Shown: positions 44,290-53,940, numbered from the stretch's first letter. The stretch is DNA of 64,000 bases from JBNLBS01 sp050303415 (GCA_050303415.1 JBNLBS010000004.1:124001-188000); one strand, 5' to 3'. Made by a program: numbers and translations. Notes: generated by a model not told the origin, from the sequence alone.

Positions 44290-45546
44290 CTATAAAGCCT
44301 GTTCTATTGCGTTTAACACATCGGCTGTGCTGGGCAAGCCGGAATCCCTTAGTTTCTTCAATCGGATAGCCACCACATTATCCAAACGGTATGCATGTCC
44401 CGCATGATCAATACCCGGCGTTCCGACAGGAAAATACACATCAGGCTCCTTTTCAAAGGTCATCCCCGAACGTCCGACCACAATAGTCGGCACATCGACA
44501 ACCGGCGGTACCGATTGCACATTAAATGCCTGCACCCAAACCAATGCATCCGCTTCACCATTGTCCAGCATTTGCTGGGAATCATTCAAAAACGGGTCAT
44601 ATTCAGGATAACCACGGGAGAATTTAGTTCTGGCCGGAAAGGCCGATGTCCAACCACACACCTGATTGGCTGTTTGATCGCCTTCTTTCCCGCCCAATGG
44701 AAAACCGGAACAGCGGTTACCACTACGATTGACATCTTTGACCATTTCGCTAAGCATTTGCACCGTCAGTTCAGCCTGACTGAAATTCAACGCGCCTGCC
44801 GCCCAGGTCACCACACCGTAACTGGCCGCTTTTAACTGATCAGCAACCGTTTGCAAATCGGAAACGGCAATACCGCCAACACTGTCTGCGGTAATAATGC
44901 CGCCTTTAACCAGCGTTCTTAATACCGCCATCACATCAGGCAAATCTTCATCTGCACACGGCAATACTTTTGCCGGTTTGCCATCCGGCGATGTAGATGT
45001 GACACCGGAAGGCTCTCTACCAATGTAAATAACCTCACGCTGACTGGTATCGTCCATAAACATGGACTCATTCCACAAGTAACGCTCAAAAAAACGAGGG
45101 GCGAATGTTTCCAGATCAACACCAACCACAACAAAAACATCACAGCGATTTTTTAACTCAGCCAGTGTCGTATTCATCCAACCGGAATCCTGCAAGGCCA
45201 AAAAATTACGTCGGGCGGCGGTAAAATTCATATTATCGACAACCGCACCGCTGCGATCAGCCAGTGCCATCAGCCCACGCATGCCGTTTACATCGGTAGC
45301 ACAGCCGGCAATCACCGGTTGATTGGTATCAGACAACAACTGTGCCGCCTTTTTAACGGCCTCATCCAGGCTGACCTCTTTGCCAGCCACCCTGGGACTG
45401 GTGTCCGTGATTGGTTGTTCAAAAGCCGGTGTATTCACCGCACAGCCATTTGCTGTCACTTTAAGCGATACGCCGTCAACCTGAATACTCAGATCATCCG
45501 TTCCTATACCGCAAAAAGGGCTAGGTACCTCAGTAAATTCAGTCAC
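44290..45546 (-). CDS. fhcB: Formyltransferase/hydrolase complex subunit B (FhcB)
   Basis: 418 residues related to FwdB/formate-dehydrogenase-type proteins, but lacking the N-terminal [4Fe-4S] cysteine set and the catalytic Cys/Sec needed for a molybdopterin site, as is known for FhcB, which has a structural part in the complex. Recognisable segments: MTEFTEVPSPFCGIGTDDL and FSRGYPEYDPFLND. It starts with GTG (45546) preceded by GAGGGA. First gene of fhcBADC; a sigma-70-like promoter is seen at 45583-45610. Confidence 0.92.
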   Translation of the reverse strand: MTEFTEVPSPFCGIGTDDLSIQVDGVSLKVTANGCAVNTPAFEQPITDTSPRVAGKEVSLDEAVKKAAQLLSDTNQPVIAGCATDVNGMRGLMALADRSGAVVDNMNFTAARRNFLALQDSGWMNTTLAELKNRCDVFVVVGVDLETFAPRFFERYLWNESMFMDDTSQREVIYIGREPSGVTSTSPDGKPAKVLPCADEDLPDVMAVLRTLVKGGIITADSVGGIAVSDLQTVADQLKAASYGVVTWAAGALNFSQAELTVQMLSEMVKDVNRSGNRCSGFPLGGKEGDQTANQVCGWTSAFPARTKFSRGYPEYDPFLNDSQQMLDNGEADALVWVQAFNVQSVPPVVDVPTIVVGRSGMTFEKEPDVYFPVGTPGIDHAGHAYRLDNVVAIRLKKLRDSGLPSTADVLNAIEQAL

Positions 45547-45949
45547 TCGCTATCCCTCTATACCTTTAAAATTCTATTAATTGTTATAACCCGGGCCTTC
45601 TAATGATCAACATACTTGGAAAGGTTAAAGACCTGACAAATACCCTTTTATGATATTTGCCAAAACTGCAAAATCACCTTAATTTTAAGTATATTTCAAG
45701 GCACTGCTAAATAAACGCAATATTTTAACCTGTTTAAAAAGACTTGGGAGAATAATATTTTCACAATCTGACTTATAAAACATTTTTTAAAAAACAAACG
45801 CTATGGAAAATAATGTCTGCCGACTTTTATAGCAGCTTCTAAAACAAGGATATCAATCAGCCACTTACACTGTAAACAAAGCAGCCTGCCTTTTTATCAA
45901 TACTAAGCCATGTTATTATTTGCTTTTCAATTGAATTACGGAGATAAAC
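45547..45949. other. Divergent regulatory gap, fhc operon / EF-hand gene
   Basis: About 400 AT-rich bases. It holds the candidate fhc promoter at the left end and, at the right, TACGGAGATAA as ribosome site of the EF-hand gene. Nothing else is recognised. Confidence 0.55.
45583..45610 (-). promoter_or_regulatory. Candidate sigma-70 promoter of fhcBADC
   Basis: On the minus strand TTGATC (45610-45605), 16 bases, TATAAC (45588-45583). The expected start of transcription lies about 30 bases upstream of the fhcB GTG. Five of six bases match at -10, four of six at -35. Confidence 0.45.
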
Positions 45950-46291
45950 ATGAGAAAAAATCTTATTGCCTTCTTACCGGCCTTATTAGTCTTAGTCGCC
46001 ATGGATGCTAATGCTAGATACATCCCTTATGAAGGCAAAGCTGCACAAAAATCCTCGATTTCTGAATACGATCAAAATCATGATTCATACATCACCAGTA
46101 ATGAAGTCGAAATTGAATTAAGAGAAGATGCAGTTGAAAAAGCCATTGAAATGCAGAAACAAGGCAAATCCAAACAAGAGATTGCTAACGTAATCATGGA
46201 TATGGAAGACAGCATTGAAGAAGATGCGGCTAAAATCATCGACAAATTCGATGTCGATGGTGACAACCTAGTTGAACCGGACGAAAAATAG
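45950..46291 (+). CDS. Small exported EF-hand calcium-binding protein
   Basis: 113 residues with a signal peptide (cut after about residue 22, DANA). Two EF-hand loops are complete: D41-N43-D45-Y47-T49-E52 and D101-D103-D105-L107-E109-E112, separated by an acidic helical linker; the protein ends one residue after the second loop. Exported two-EF-hand proteins bind calcium or lanthanides (compare lanmodulin, which has different loops with proline at position 2). It is divergent from the fhc operon. Function unknown. Confidence 0.8.
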   Translation: MRKNLIAFLPALLVLVAMDANARYIPYEGKAAQKSSISEYDQNHDSYITSNEVEIELREDAVEKAIEMQKQGKSKQEIANVIMDMEDSIEEDAAKIIDKFDVDGDNLVEPDEK

Positions 46292-46311
46292 TTCGAAAAG
46301 AAATTCAAATC

Positions 46312-46338
46312 CTGTTCCCATGCCCCACATGGGAACAG
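46312..46338. terminator. Terminator hairpin after the EF-hand gene
   Basis: CTGTTCCCATG (46312-46322) and CATGGGAACAG (46328-46338) form a perfect 11-pair stem with a CCCCA loop, 20 bases after the stop; only a short U tract (TTACCTT) follows. Confidence 0.65.
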
Positions 46339-46574
46339 TTACCTTCTGTATCTTATCGGATACAAAAAGCCACATATCTTCCATCATGTACTAGACTTTA
46401 AAGTCATCGCTTTTCTACATATATATCATCCATAATGACGATAAGGAATAGATATACAGCCAATCTTGCGTGACTTATTGATACGTTGATATTCACCTAT
46501 AGACCGGTCTGAAATCATCTGTTCAAAGTCTTATTCGTTGTTAGACTAATGAAATAATCTAAAAAAAGCAGGTA

Positions 46575-47369
46575 ATGTATAAACGCATGATTTCATGGTT
46601 ACTGACCTACCTTTTTATTCTGCTGATGCTTTTTGTATTTCAGCGCAAACTGGTTTATTTTCCGTTAACCGGCACCCTGGGTGAACAGCAGCAAAATGCG
46701 GCGATGCTGGGGATTAAGCCCTGGCCCGAGCACGACACTTACCGGGGTTTTATCAGTACCGCGCCTTTGCCTCAATATAAAGGGACGATACTGGTTTTTC
46801 ACGGCAATGCCGGTTCCGCGGCCGGGCGCTTTTATTATATTAACGCGCTGGAAAAGCAGGGTTATAGGGTGATTATTGGCGAATATCCCGGTTATGGTGC
46901 GCGTGAAGGCAAACCTTCCGAGCAAGCTCTTATTGCTGACGGCATACAGACCGCTCAACTAGCCCATCAACAATTTGGTGAGCCATTATACCTATGGGGT
47001 GAATCGTTAGGCAGCGGCGTGGTTTCAGGTATAGTTAAAACCGGCTTAATACCAGTTCAAGGTATTATTTTAATGATGCCGTTTGATACCTTAGCCAATG
47101 TCGCCCATAGCCATTACTGGTTCTTTCTGGCCAAATGGCTGATCCGGGATAAATATAATAATGTGGAAAATCTTAAAGACTTTAAAGGAAAGATCGCTGT
47201 TATCCTTGCCGAAAAGGATGAAATTATTCCCAATAAACTGACACTGCGATTATTTGACACCTTGCAAACACAGAAACAAATCTGGTCTTTGGATAATGCC
47301 GGGCATAATGACTTTCCAGCTCATCCCAATGCTGCTTGGTGGCAGCAAGTTATGGCTTTTGTTGAATAA
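46575..47369 (+). CDS. Membrane-anchored alpha/beta hydrolase
   Basis: 264 residues. An N-terminal helix (WLLTYLFILLMLFVF) anchors it, followed by FHGNAGSA, GYPGYGAREGKPSE, the nucleophile elbow GESLGSG, an acid at LAEKDEII and the catalytic His in NAGHNDFP. It belongs to the family of YfhR/BEM46-like hydrolases of unknown substrate. A palindrome AGACCGGTCT (46501-46510) lies upstream. Confidence 0.83.
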   Translation: MYKRMISWLLTYLFILLMLFVFQRKLVYFPLTGTLGEQQQNAAMLGIKPWPEHDTYRGFISTAPLPQYKGTILVFHGNAGSAAGRFYYINALEKQGYRVIIGEYPGYGAREGKPSEQALIADGIQTAQLAHQQFGEPLYLWGESLGSGVVSGIVKTGLIPVQGIILMMPFDTLANVAHSHYWFFLAKWLIRDKYNNVENLKDFKGKIAVILAEKDEIIPNKLTLRLFDTLQTQKQIWSLDNAGHNDFPAHPNAAWWQQVMAFVE

Positions 47370-47392
47370 AACCACCCCAAAAGGAAATGACA

Positions 47393-48091
47393 TTAATTAA
47401 TTTTTTCAAACACATCCCGATAAGAAACATACATTAAGCTGGACATCAGCATATAAAACAACGGGGTAAAAATAGGGACTATACTGTTGCCCAATATCGC
47501 CAGTGCAAATAACAGCGAAATTAATTTATAAAAAGCGTTGGAATGCGTGACACTGGCCTGCCTGCCCTGCTCTTTGGCTTCGCTCCAGCTTTGATTATTA
47601 AAAATCATCAGCGGAAAACTAAACCAGCTGGCGAAGCTGTTTAGCATCAGCATTAAAAAGATGGGCGTCATAATGGCAGCAGAATATAACCAGCCGATTA
47701 ATTGGCGTAAAGATTTACCATCCAGGTTTTCCGGCGTTAATTCCCAGTGGAAAAAGAACTGTACAATTTTTATATATTCCCCGCTATACAGGTTGGCGAC
47801 CAGCCTGAAGATAAACCAACAGAAAACCAGCGCGGTAGCGGCAATAATAGCTAACGGCAGTGTTTGTATAATGGCTGACTGCAGACTGTCTATTTTTTTA
47901 TCGATATAAGCCGCAACACCCACGCCAACAAACAAGCAACAGATGGCTAAAAACACTCCCAGTGCCAGTGAAACACGCGCAACAGCAAAAACCAGACCGC
48001 AAAAAAGGACGTAGCCCAGCCAAACCATCGGCTGACTGAGCATTAAATTGGCCGCCTGTTTTAACCAGTTACTAAAACTGACCGGCTTCAT
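47393..48091 (-). CDS. Multi-pass inner-membrane protein (BPSS1780-like)
   Basis: 232 residues with about six hydrophobic segments and an N-terminal [10 protein letters not shown] stretch. It matches the BPSS1780-type family of unknown function: [23 protein letters not shown] is a typical run. Its ATG overlaps the stop of trpS as ATGA. No enzymatic motif is visible. Confidence 0.7.
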   Translation of the reverse strand: MKPVSFSNWLKQAANLMLSQPMVWLGYVLFCGLVFAVARVSLALGVFLAICCLFVGVGVAAYIDKKIDSLQSAIIQTLPLAIIAATALVFCWFIFRLVANLYSGEYIKIVQFFFHWELTPENLDGKSLRQLIGWLYSAAIMTPIFLMLMLNSFASWFSFPLMIFNNQSWSEAKEQGRQASVTHSNAFYKLISLLFALAILGNSIVPIFTPLFYMLMSSLMYVSYRDVFEKIN

Positions 48092-49101
48092 GCGGTAATA
48101 CGGGAAATACCCACAGCCTCACGCAGCTCCTGGATAAACGGCACACTGATGGCTCGGGCTTTTTTCGCCCCTTCCTGCAATTGTTCTTCAATATGCTCCG
48201 GTGACTGCAATAACGCTTCATAGCGTTCTCTTGCCGGAGCAATATGGTCGTTAATATGTTCAAACAGGACTTTTTTCATTTCCCCCCAACCGATACCTTC
48301 GGCATAACGCTGACGTATCTCGTCGACCTCTGCCGGTGTGGCAAAGGCCTGATAGATGGAAAACAGTGTACAGGTTTCAGGGTCTTTTGGCTCCCCCGGT
48401 TCCAGTGAATTGGTTTTAATTTTATTGATCAGTTTTCTGAATTTCTTTTCCGGTTCGAACAATGGAATAGTGTTGTTATAACTTTTACTCATTTTTCGGC
48501 CATCAGAGCCCAGCAATGTGGCTGAATTTTCGCCCACGACCGCTTCCGGCAAAGCAAAATGCTCGCCATAGATATGGTTAAAACGACCGGCAATATCCCT
48601 GGCCATTTCAATATGCTGAATCTGATCTTTACCGACCGGCACTTTATTGGCATTAAACATCAGGATGTCGGCAGCCATTAAAATGGGATAACTGAACAAG
48701 CCCATATTAATACCTTTATCCGGATCGTTCTCACCGCCCTCTTCATTGTCTGCTACCGCGGCTTTATAAGCATGCGCCCGATTCATTAATCCCTTACCGG
48801 TTACACAAGTCAACATCCAGGTCAGTTCCAGAATTTCCGGTACATCAGACTGGCGATAAAAAACTGCATTGGAGGTATCCAAACCCAGTGCCAACCAAGT
48901 CGCGGCAATCTCCAGACTGGACTGCTTTACTCGCGCAGGTTCATGGCACTTTATCAGCGCATGATAGTCTGCCAGAAAGTAAAAAGGGGTGACATTGTCA
49001 TCCTTACTGGCTTCGATCGCCGGACGAATAGCGCCGACATAATTGCCTAAATGCGGCGTCCCGGTTGTGGTAATACCTGTTAATACAGTTGCTTTGCTCA
49101 T
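48088..49101 (-). CDS. trpS: Tryptophanyl-tRNA synthetase
   Basis: 337 residues, the usual length. Class I signatures are [13 protein letters not shown] (HIGH type) and KMSKSYNN (KMSKS). It loads tRNA-Trp. The start is the ATG at 49101. Downstream it is translationally coupled to a membrane-protein gene. Confidence 0.97.
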   Translation of the reverse strand: MSKATVLTGITTTGTPHLGNYVGAIRPAIEASKDDNVTPFYFLADYHALIKCHEPARVKQSSLEIAATWLALGLDTSNAVFYRQSDVPEILELTWMLTCVTGKGLMNRAHAYKAAVADNEEGGENDPDKGINMGLFSYPILMAADILMFNANKVPVGKDQIQHIEMARDIAGRFNHIYGEHFALPEAVVGENSATLLGSDGRKMSKSYNNTIPLFEPEKKFRKLINKIKTNSLEPGEPKDPETCTLFSIYQAFATPAEVDEIRQRYAEGIGWGEMKKVLFEHINDHIAPARERYEALLQSPEHIEEQLQEGAKKARAISVPFIQELREAVGISRITA

Positions 49102-49365
49102 TAATCTACTCAGTAAAACTTAAGTTTAAGGTTAAATATTCTATAGTTTCGCATTTATTGCTCACGAATAGAATACTCTGCAGCTACCTGACTTGAAATT
49201 CTTCAGTATCAAAAAACCAAGTCTATTTAACTCACTTTATAAAATGTGTATTTATTCACAGCTCAATAATTCAACATTCATCTTTGCGTTTTTTATAGTA
49301 AACTCTGTTAGCGTAAGACATTCAAACAAGCAACTGTTATTCATGCTAACGCTAAAGGAGAGACT

Positions 49366-49668
49366 ATGCTGGAATATGACGAAAAACGAAATTATATTCG
49401 AATGGAAGTTGATTGTGACATTTTATATAAATTGATGGACTCAAATGAAGAGTTCAAAGGTGTATGCACCACCATAAGTGGTTCTGGCGTTTCTTTTATC
49501 ACCGATCAAAATTTTGAACCCGGCATTGCCATGGAAATCAAAATCTTACCTAAAAGTGCAACAACCCCACCAATGAATGCCTTTATTGAAGTAGTAAGAA
49601 GCATGCAACAAGATGCCAACAAATATGAAATTGCCGCCACCATAAAAAGCATTAAAGGCGGCGAATAG
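49366..49668 (+). CDS. PilZ-domain protein
   Basis: 100 residues. RxxxR is present as R8-NYI-R12, but the second c-di-GMP motif reads TTISGSG, with Thr instead of Asp/Asn at the first position. The rest (FEPGIAMEIKILP, IEVVRSMQQDANKYEIAATI) fits a stand-alone PilZ. AAGGAGAG lies close before the ATG. Probably a c-di-GMP receptor controlling motility or matrix; binding is not certain. Confidence 0.75.
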   Translation: MLEYDEKRNYIRMEVDCDILYKLMDSNEEFKGVCTTISGSGVSFITDQNFEPGIAMEIKILPKSATTPPMNAFIEVVRSMQQDANKYEIAATIKSIKGGE

Positions 49669-49786
49669 ACGCCTTAATCATAGTTTGCGTATTACCCAAT
49701 GTTAAACACTGTCATGAGATAAATTTTTCATAGCCGGTACTGTTATCAAGTATACTTACGGCCTTTAAGTATTTTTATTTCTCACC

Positions 49787-50191
49787 ATGTATACCATCAC
49801 CAAAGAAGTTTATTTTTGTTACGGACACCGACTGATGAATCACCCGGGAAAATGCCGTAACCTGCATGGACATAGCGTTAAAGCCTCTATTTCTATTTCT
49901 AGCGAACAGTTGAATGATCAGGGCATGGTCTGTGATTTCGCTGACATTAAAGACTGCGTTAAAGACTATATAGACAACCAACTGGATCACAATTTCCTGC
50001 TGTATAAAGACGACCCCATCGTGCCCCTGTTGAAACAAGCCAATGAACGCTTTATGGTGATTGATGAACATCCGACAGCGGAAGTGTTAAGTAAAATGAT
50101 TTTTCAACACCTGAAGCAAAAAGGCTTTAATGTTGAACAGGTTGTTTTATGGGAAACTGACAGCGCCAACGCCTGTTATCACGAAAAATAA
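49787..50191 (+). CDS. queD: 6-pyruvoyltetrahydropterin synthase / QueD family
   Basis: 134 residues. Zinc ligands His14, His27 and His29 (GHRL...NLHGHS) and the catalytic Cys23 (GKCRNLHGH) are in place, with a DFADIK segment and the C-terminal LWETDSANACY with the substrate Glu. It is either 6-carboxytetrahydropterin synthase of queuosine synthesis or a pterin-pathway paralogue. It is followed 6 bases later by a DUF1249 gene. Confidence 0.87.
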   Translation: MYTITKEVYFCYGHRLMNHPGKCRNLHGHSVKASISISSEQLNDQGMVCDFADIKDCVKDYIDNQLDHNFLLYKDDPIVPLLKQANERFMVIDEHPTAEVLSKMIFQHLKQKGFNVEQVVLWETDSANACYHEK

Positions 50192-50197
50192 CAGATT

Positions 50198-50653
50198 ATG
50201 GGCGAAGTCAACCCGATCAATAAATCGCTCTGCCTTGAACATGTTTGTGAAGCGAATTATCAAAACCTGTTCCGGTTAATTCCTGAACTATTGGAGTTTA
50301 ACGATTACGCTATCGGTTACGCAAAAAACAAGCCTACGCTGCATCTGGAAATAATAGATCGCAGCCCTCATACGTTAACCATAAAACTCAGTCACTGCTT
50401 CAACCAAAATCTGGATGAATTCCTGGAACCGGCTGTTAAAATCAGGATTTACCTGGATGCCGCCCTGGCCGAAGTAATCAGTGACCATGTCCGCACCGAT
50501 GTATCCAGAGTCTATAAAGACCCCGGGCAAAGCGTAGAAATCATGAATTACAAATGGCGCCTGAATTATTTTTTGCAAAAATGGTTGAACCACTGCCTGA
50601 ATAAGAATTATTTATTCACCAGGCAACATCAATCCGGCAAGATACTCGCATAA
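50198..50653 (+). CDS. DUF1249 (YqiB-like) protein
   Basis: 151 residues, cytosolic, with LCLEHVCEANYQNLFRLIPEL, LHLEIIDRSPHTLTIKLSH and MNYKWRLNYFLQKWLNHCL, all characteristic of YqiB/DUF1249. Function unknown. It starts six bases after queD, suggesting co-transcription. Confidence 0.85.
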   Translation: MGEVNPINKSLCLEHVCEANYQNLFRLIPELLEFNDYAIGYAKNKPTLHLEIIDRSPHTLTIKLSHCFNQNLDEFLEPAVKIRIYLDAALAEVISDHVRTDVSRVYKDPGQSVEIMNYKWRLNYFLQKWLNHCLNKNYLFTRQHQSGKILA

Positions 50654-50676
50654 TACCAGCGTTTAGAGTCAAAGTT

Positions 50677-50723
50677 GGGTGATAGCGATTCAAGGCCGAG
50701 GGGACCCTTTTATCGCACCACCC
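50677..50723. terminator. Imperfect hairpin between yqiB-like gene and nirK
   Basis: GGGTG...GCGAT (50677-50689) against ATCGC...CACCC (50712-50723) with internal loops, between two convergent genes. The U tract is weak (GATTTTA). Confidence 0.4.
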
Positions 50724-50735
50724 GATTTTATAGAT

Positions 50736-51698
50736 CTATCGAATTAAAATATTACCATTTCTGCCCAGTGCGGGATCGGCATCCGGCATATTCATCAATA
50801 CGGTAATGGCACCTCTTAATGCTGCCCCCATGGTATGGTCAACAATAGCATTATTGGTTGGATGATCGGCCGGTGAAACCAGATCAAAGGTATCTGCTGT
50901 CGCAACAGCCACATTATAAGTTTGTACACCGTGCAATACATTTTTAGGGTTTCCGTTGATATACACCTTATCCCAGATACCGGCTATCGGATGAAATGCA
51001 ACCGGATTATTGATATTGGCATTTACGAAGAAAATACGCACGCGTTCACCCGGTTTGGATTGCAAGGTTAACGACGCATTTTCATCATGTACCGGGTCGT
51101 AATGAAAGATTTTTCCATTAATGAGTGACCCTGCCCAACCACGGTTTTCAATCATCGCAGTTTTATCCTTAGCATTGGGAAAGTATTGCGACTGAATCAA
51201 GACATACTCACGATCCGGCTTGGGGTAGTTTTTACTGTAACCTTCCTTGGGATCAACAATAATAATACCAAACATACCGCGTGCAATATGTTGCGCCATG
51301 GTTGCAGCGCCACAATGATACATAAAAGTGCCGGGATGTTTTGCCACAAATTTAAAATGCTTGGTTTCCCCTGGCTTAACCTCACTAAACTCGGTTAACA
51401 CATCGACCACGGCAGCATGAAAATCCATCGAGTGACTTTCCTTATTGGTTTCCGGGTTAATCAAGGTAAAATCAACCGTATCGCCTTCCGTTACCCGTAC
51501 AACAGGACCCGGAATCTTGCCATCATAAGTCCAGGCCGGATACTCTGTACCTTTATTATCGATCACAACGGTATTCTCTTTTGCTGTCATGGTGACTTTT
51601 ACCGTCTTGGCCGCAACAGGCTGAGCAATAGATAATGCCAACAAACTGGCCATCAACAGTTCAGCGTTAACCGGTTTGGATAAAAACTTAATCTTCAT
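50736..51698 (-). CDS. nirK: Copper-containing nitrite reductase (NirK)
   Basis: 320 residues with signal peptide (cut after PVAA, about residue 30). All copper ligands can be placed: type 1 His89, Cys129, His137 and Met142; type 2 His94, His128 and His288 (IVDHTM); plus the catalytic Asp92 and His236 (VAFHPIAG). The family reduces nitrite to NO in the periplasm. It is the last gene of a four-gene operon with the ncgABC order. All residues for activity are present, so the enzyme is probably functional. The IAG stretch after His236 differs from classical NirK. Confidence 0.88.
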   Translation of the reverse strand: MKIKFLSKPVNAELLMASLLALSIAQPVAAKTVKVTMTAKENTVVIDNKGTEYPAWTYDGKIPGPVVRVTEGDTVDFTLINPETNKESHSMDFHAAVVDVLTEFSEVKPGETKHFKFVAKHPGTFMYHCGAATMAQHIARGMFGIIIVDPKEGYSKNYPKPDREYVLIQSQYFPNAKDKTAMIENRGWAGSLINGKIFHYDPVHDENASLTLQSKPGERVRIFFVNANINNPVAFHPIAGIWDKVYINGNPKNVLHGVQTYNVAVATADTFDLVSPADHPTNNAIVDHTMGAALRGAITVLMNMPDADPALGRNGNILIR

Positions 51699-51740
51699 AT
51701 AAATCCCCTAATACTCTTAAATAACAATAAATCAGCCCGG

Positions 51741-52088
51741 TTAACACTTGCACAGGTCATGCAAATATTTGACCAAACCCTGTATTTCTTCATCCGATAA
51801 AGTGGCACTCCAGGGCGGCATTAATACGGACTTATTAATCGCCTGCCCTCCCTCCTTAATCACCTTAAACAGCTCCTGGTCGGTTCTGGCCGACATCTCT
51901 TTTGCATCCGTGTGATCTCTTGGTTGTGTGGACATATCGGCAACGTTAATTCCTTTTCCATTGCCCTCCATGCCATGACATTGCACACAATAAGTCTCGT
52001 AATTACCTTCCGCTGTTTCAGCACCGGCATTAACAGCGCTTAACAACAAAAATGAACCTGCTATTAAAGTAAATGTTGTAACTTTCAT
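51741..52088 (-). CDS. Monohaem cytochrome c (NcgC-like)
   Basis: 115 residues with signal peptide (cut after NAGA) and one haem motif, CVQCH, followed by GMEGNGKG, and SVLMPPWSATLSDEEIQGLVKYL as the Met-ligand loop: a small class I cytochrome c. It probably passes electrons to NirK. Its ATG overlaps the stop of the dihaem gene (TAATG). Position corresponds to NcgC of Nitrosomonas. Confidence 0.84.
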   Translation of the reverse strand: MKVTTFTLIAGSFLLLSAVNAGAETAEGNYETYCVQCHGMEGNGKGINVADMSTQPRDHTDAKEMSARTDQELFKVIKEGGQAINKSVLMPPWSATLSDEEIQGLVKYLHDLCKC

Positions 52089-52798
52089 TAGAGTTTCTCC
52101 TGACTTAACCCGCGCAGATAATGCACCAGCTTCTGCAGATCTTTTTCTTTTAAGTGCTTGTTAGGCATAAAGGTTTTGGAATTCCATGCCTGAGGGTTGC
52201 GCATAAAACTGAGCAAATAATCCGCCTGCAAACGTTTTGCCGCTGTATAGACCTCCGGACCGGACAAACCACCATACCCAGGTTCAATCTGATGACAGGC
52301 AAGGCAACCTTTAAACTTGTCAAACATCATCTCGCCCATCGTCATCGAAATCTTTCCCGGCTTGTATTCTCCAGGCTTGACCAACGCCTGCAGATATTTA
52401 AATGTCATCAGCTCATCAGCGACCAGTTCGGCTTGTTGTTTGGTTAATTTGATATGCCTGACCAAACCGGCAGAATCAATTTCATCCGACTTTTTACCCG
52501 GTTTAATATGATTACCGTAAAACATCCCGGCCGGTCTTATCCGTACCGGGTTTTGTAGCCATTCATTCAGCCATTCCCGGTTATATTTAAGTCCTGCAGA
52601 CGATAGATCCGGCCCCTTTTTTTGCCATAATTGTTCTAATGAAACGGTTGTTTGCTCTGTTATGGCATGACAGGAAACACATTGACTGTTTAGAATTTCC
52701 AGGGCTTCATTTGCTGCCCTGGCCGGTGACAACCACACAAACAGGCCTAGCATGCAGCAGGATAAATAAATACTTTTATTATTAATTTGACTGCTCAT
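52088..52798 (-). CDS. Dihaem cytochrome c (NcgB-like)
   Basis: About 236 residues, exported, with two haem motifs, CVSCH (residues about 40-44) and CLACH (about 165-169), and Met ligands in AGMF and TFMPNKHL. It corresponds to NcgB of ammonia oxidisers. The ATG at 52798 is preferred to a GTG three bases upstream; GGAG lies before it. It abuts the multicopper oxidase gene and overlaps the next by one base. Confidence 0.82.
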   Translation of the reverse strand: MSSQINNKSIYLSCCMLGLFVWLSPARAANEALEILNSQCVSCHAITEQTTVSLEQLWQKKGPDLSSAGLKYNREWLNEWLQNPVRIRPAGMFYGNHIKPGKKSDEIDSAGLVRHIKLTKQQAELVADELMTFKYLQALVKPGEYKPGKISMTMGEMMFDKFKGCLACHQIEPGYGGLSGPEVYTAAKRLQADYLLSFMRNPQAWNSKTFMPNKHLKEKDLQKLVHYLRGLSQEKL

Positions 52799-52801
52799 CA
52801 C

Positions 52802-53884
52802 TTACTTCTCCGTCCGTCCGCGGCGTTTGCGTTCAAGCGGTTTACCGACAAAGGCTTTGTGACTGTGCATGCCATAACCGGCTTTTAACGATTCACTAAA
52901 GAAGAAATTTGAGTCGTATTTAATGTCTTTCCAGGCGTACCAGTCATCCGCAGGTATCCCTTCATACTCGATAACCGTTATGGCGCCACCGGGAAATTTT
53001 CCTGCATTGGTCACATGCGTATCGACATGATCGTGGGCAATAAATCGTCCCGGATTATTCATTTTTACTATGGCGTCATAACGTTCCCCGGGGCCAACAA
53101 GCAAGGTATCTATTTCATACGGTTGCGCTAAAGGCAGACCATCCTTATGCGTCACTAACATATCGTGTCCGTGCGGATGAAAGGCATGAATACTGCCGCC
53201 GGCGCCATAAAGACGAAAACGCACCACATCACCTTTTTTAACCCTGAGCGGTTGCGTCAACGGAAACGATCGACCATTAATAGAAAAATAATCCACCAGA
53301 TCTGCTGGTGTCCCCCCTTCGCCAAACTTATCGGCATTGGCAGACTCCCAGGTACTGAACATCACTACCGCCTCTTTAGTCACGGTTTTTTCCAGTTCAG
53401 TCGGCTTCAAAGGGTCAACCACAATCGCGCCCCACATACCTCTAATACCGACATGCTCATTGACATTGGAGTGACAGTGATACCAAAGACTTCCGGTCTT
53501 CTCCGCTTTCCATTTATAGGTAAAGCTTTCACCCGCCTCAATCGCCGTCTGGGTAATACCCGGTACGCCATCATTACGCCAGTTATTGGTTTGATACAGC
53601 CCATGCCAGTGAATGGTGTGCGGTGTGGACGTATTATTAGTCAGCAAAACCTCTACATCATCACCTTCTTGCACATGAATTAAAGGCCCCGGCACCTGTC
53701 CATTAAAAGCAAAGACCTTATAGTCCAGTTTTGGCGCCACCTTAATGGTGACCTCATCAATGCTCATCTCAAATTTATGCTGAGCAGCCTGGACGCTATT
53801 AAGCCAAAAACATAGCGCACAAAAACCAAGCACCTGCCTGATTGTTACAGTCCTGTCTTTTGTTATTGTGTTGCCAAATCTCAT
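52802..53884 (-). CDS. Two-domain multicopper oxidase (NcgA / blue copper oxidase-like)
   Basis: 360 residues with signal peptide (cut after VQAA). Copper motifs: HTIHWHG, WYHCHSNVNEHVGIRGMWG (type 1 Cys and Met) in domain 1, HAFHPHGHD and HDHVDTH in domain 2. A type 1 site is present only in domain 1, the arrangement of the small type C two-domain laccases, like the N. europaea blue copper oxidase. First gene of the NirK operon; its exact substrate (NO or other reductant) is not established. Confidence 0.82.
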   Translation of the reverse strand: MRFGNTITKDRTVTIRQVLGFCALCFWLNSVQAAQHKFEMSIDEVTIKVAPKLDYKVFAFNGQVPGPLIHVQEGDDVEVLLTNNTSTPHTIHWHGLYQTNNWRNDGVPGITQTAIEAGESFTYKWKAEKTGSLWYHCHSNVNEHVGIRGMWGAIVVDPLKPTELEKTVTKEAVVMFSTWESANADKFGEGGTPADLVDYFSINGRSFPLTQPLRVKKGDVVRFRLYGAGGSIHAFHPHGHDMLVTHKDGLPLAQPYEIDTLLVGPGERYDAIVKMNNPGRFIAHDHVDTHVTNAGKFPGGAITVIEYEGIPADDWYAWKDIKYDSNFFFSESLKAGYGMHSHKAFVGKPLERKRRGRTEK

Positions 53885-53940
53885 CTCACATCTCCGGTCT
53901 AATGAATCAGAATTTTTAAATTTGAATACGACTCGTGAAC

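Noticed and set aside
46501..46510. Perfect palindrome AGACCGGTCT upstream of the alpha/beta hydrolase, like a TetR-type operator core.
   Set aside because: Ten-base palindromes are expected dozens of times by chance in 64 kb, and no TetR gene is adjacent.
49308..49355. TTAGCGT and ACGCTAA pairing before the PilZ gene.
   Set aside because: Seven pairs over a loop of more than 30 bases in AT-rich DNA is weak.
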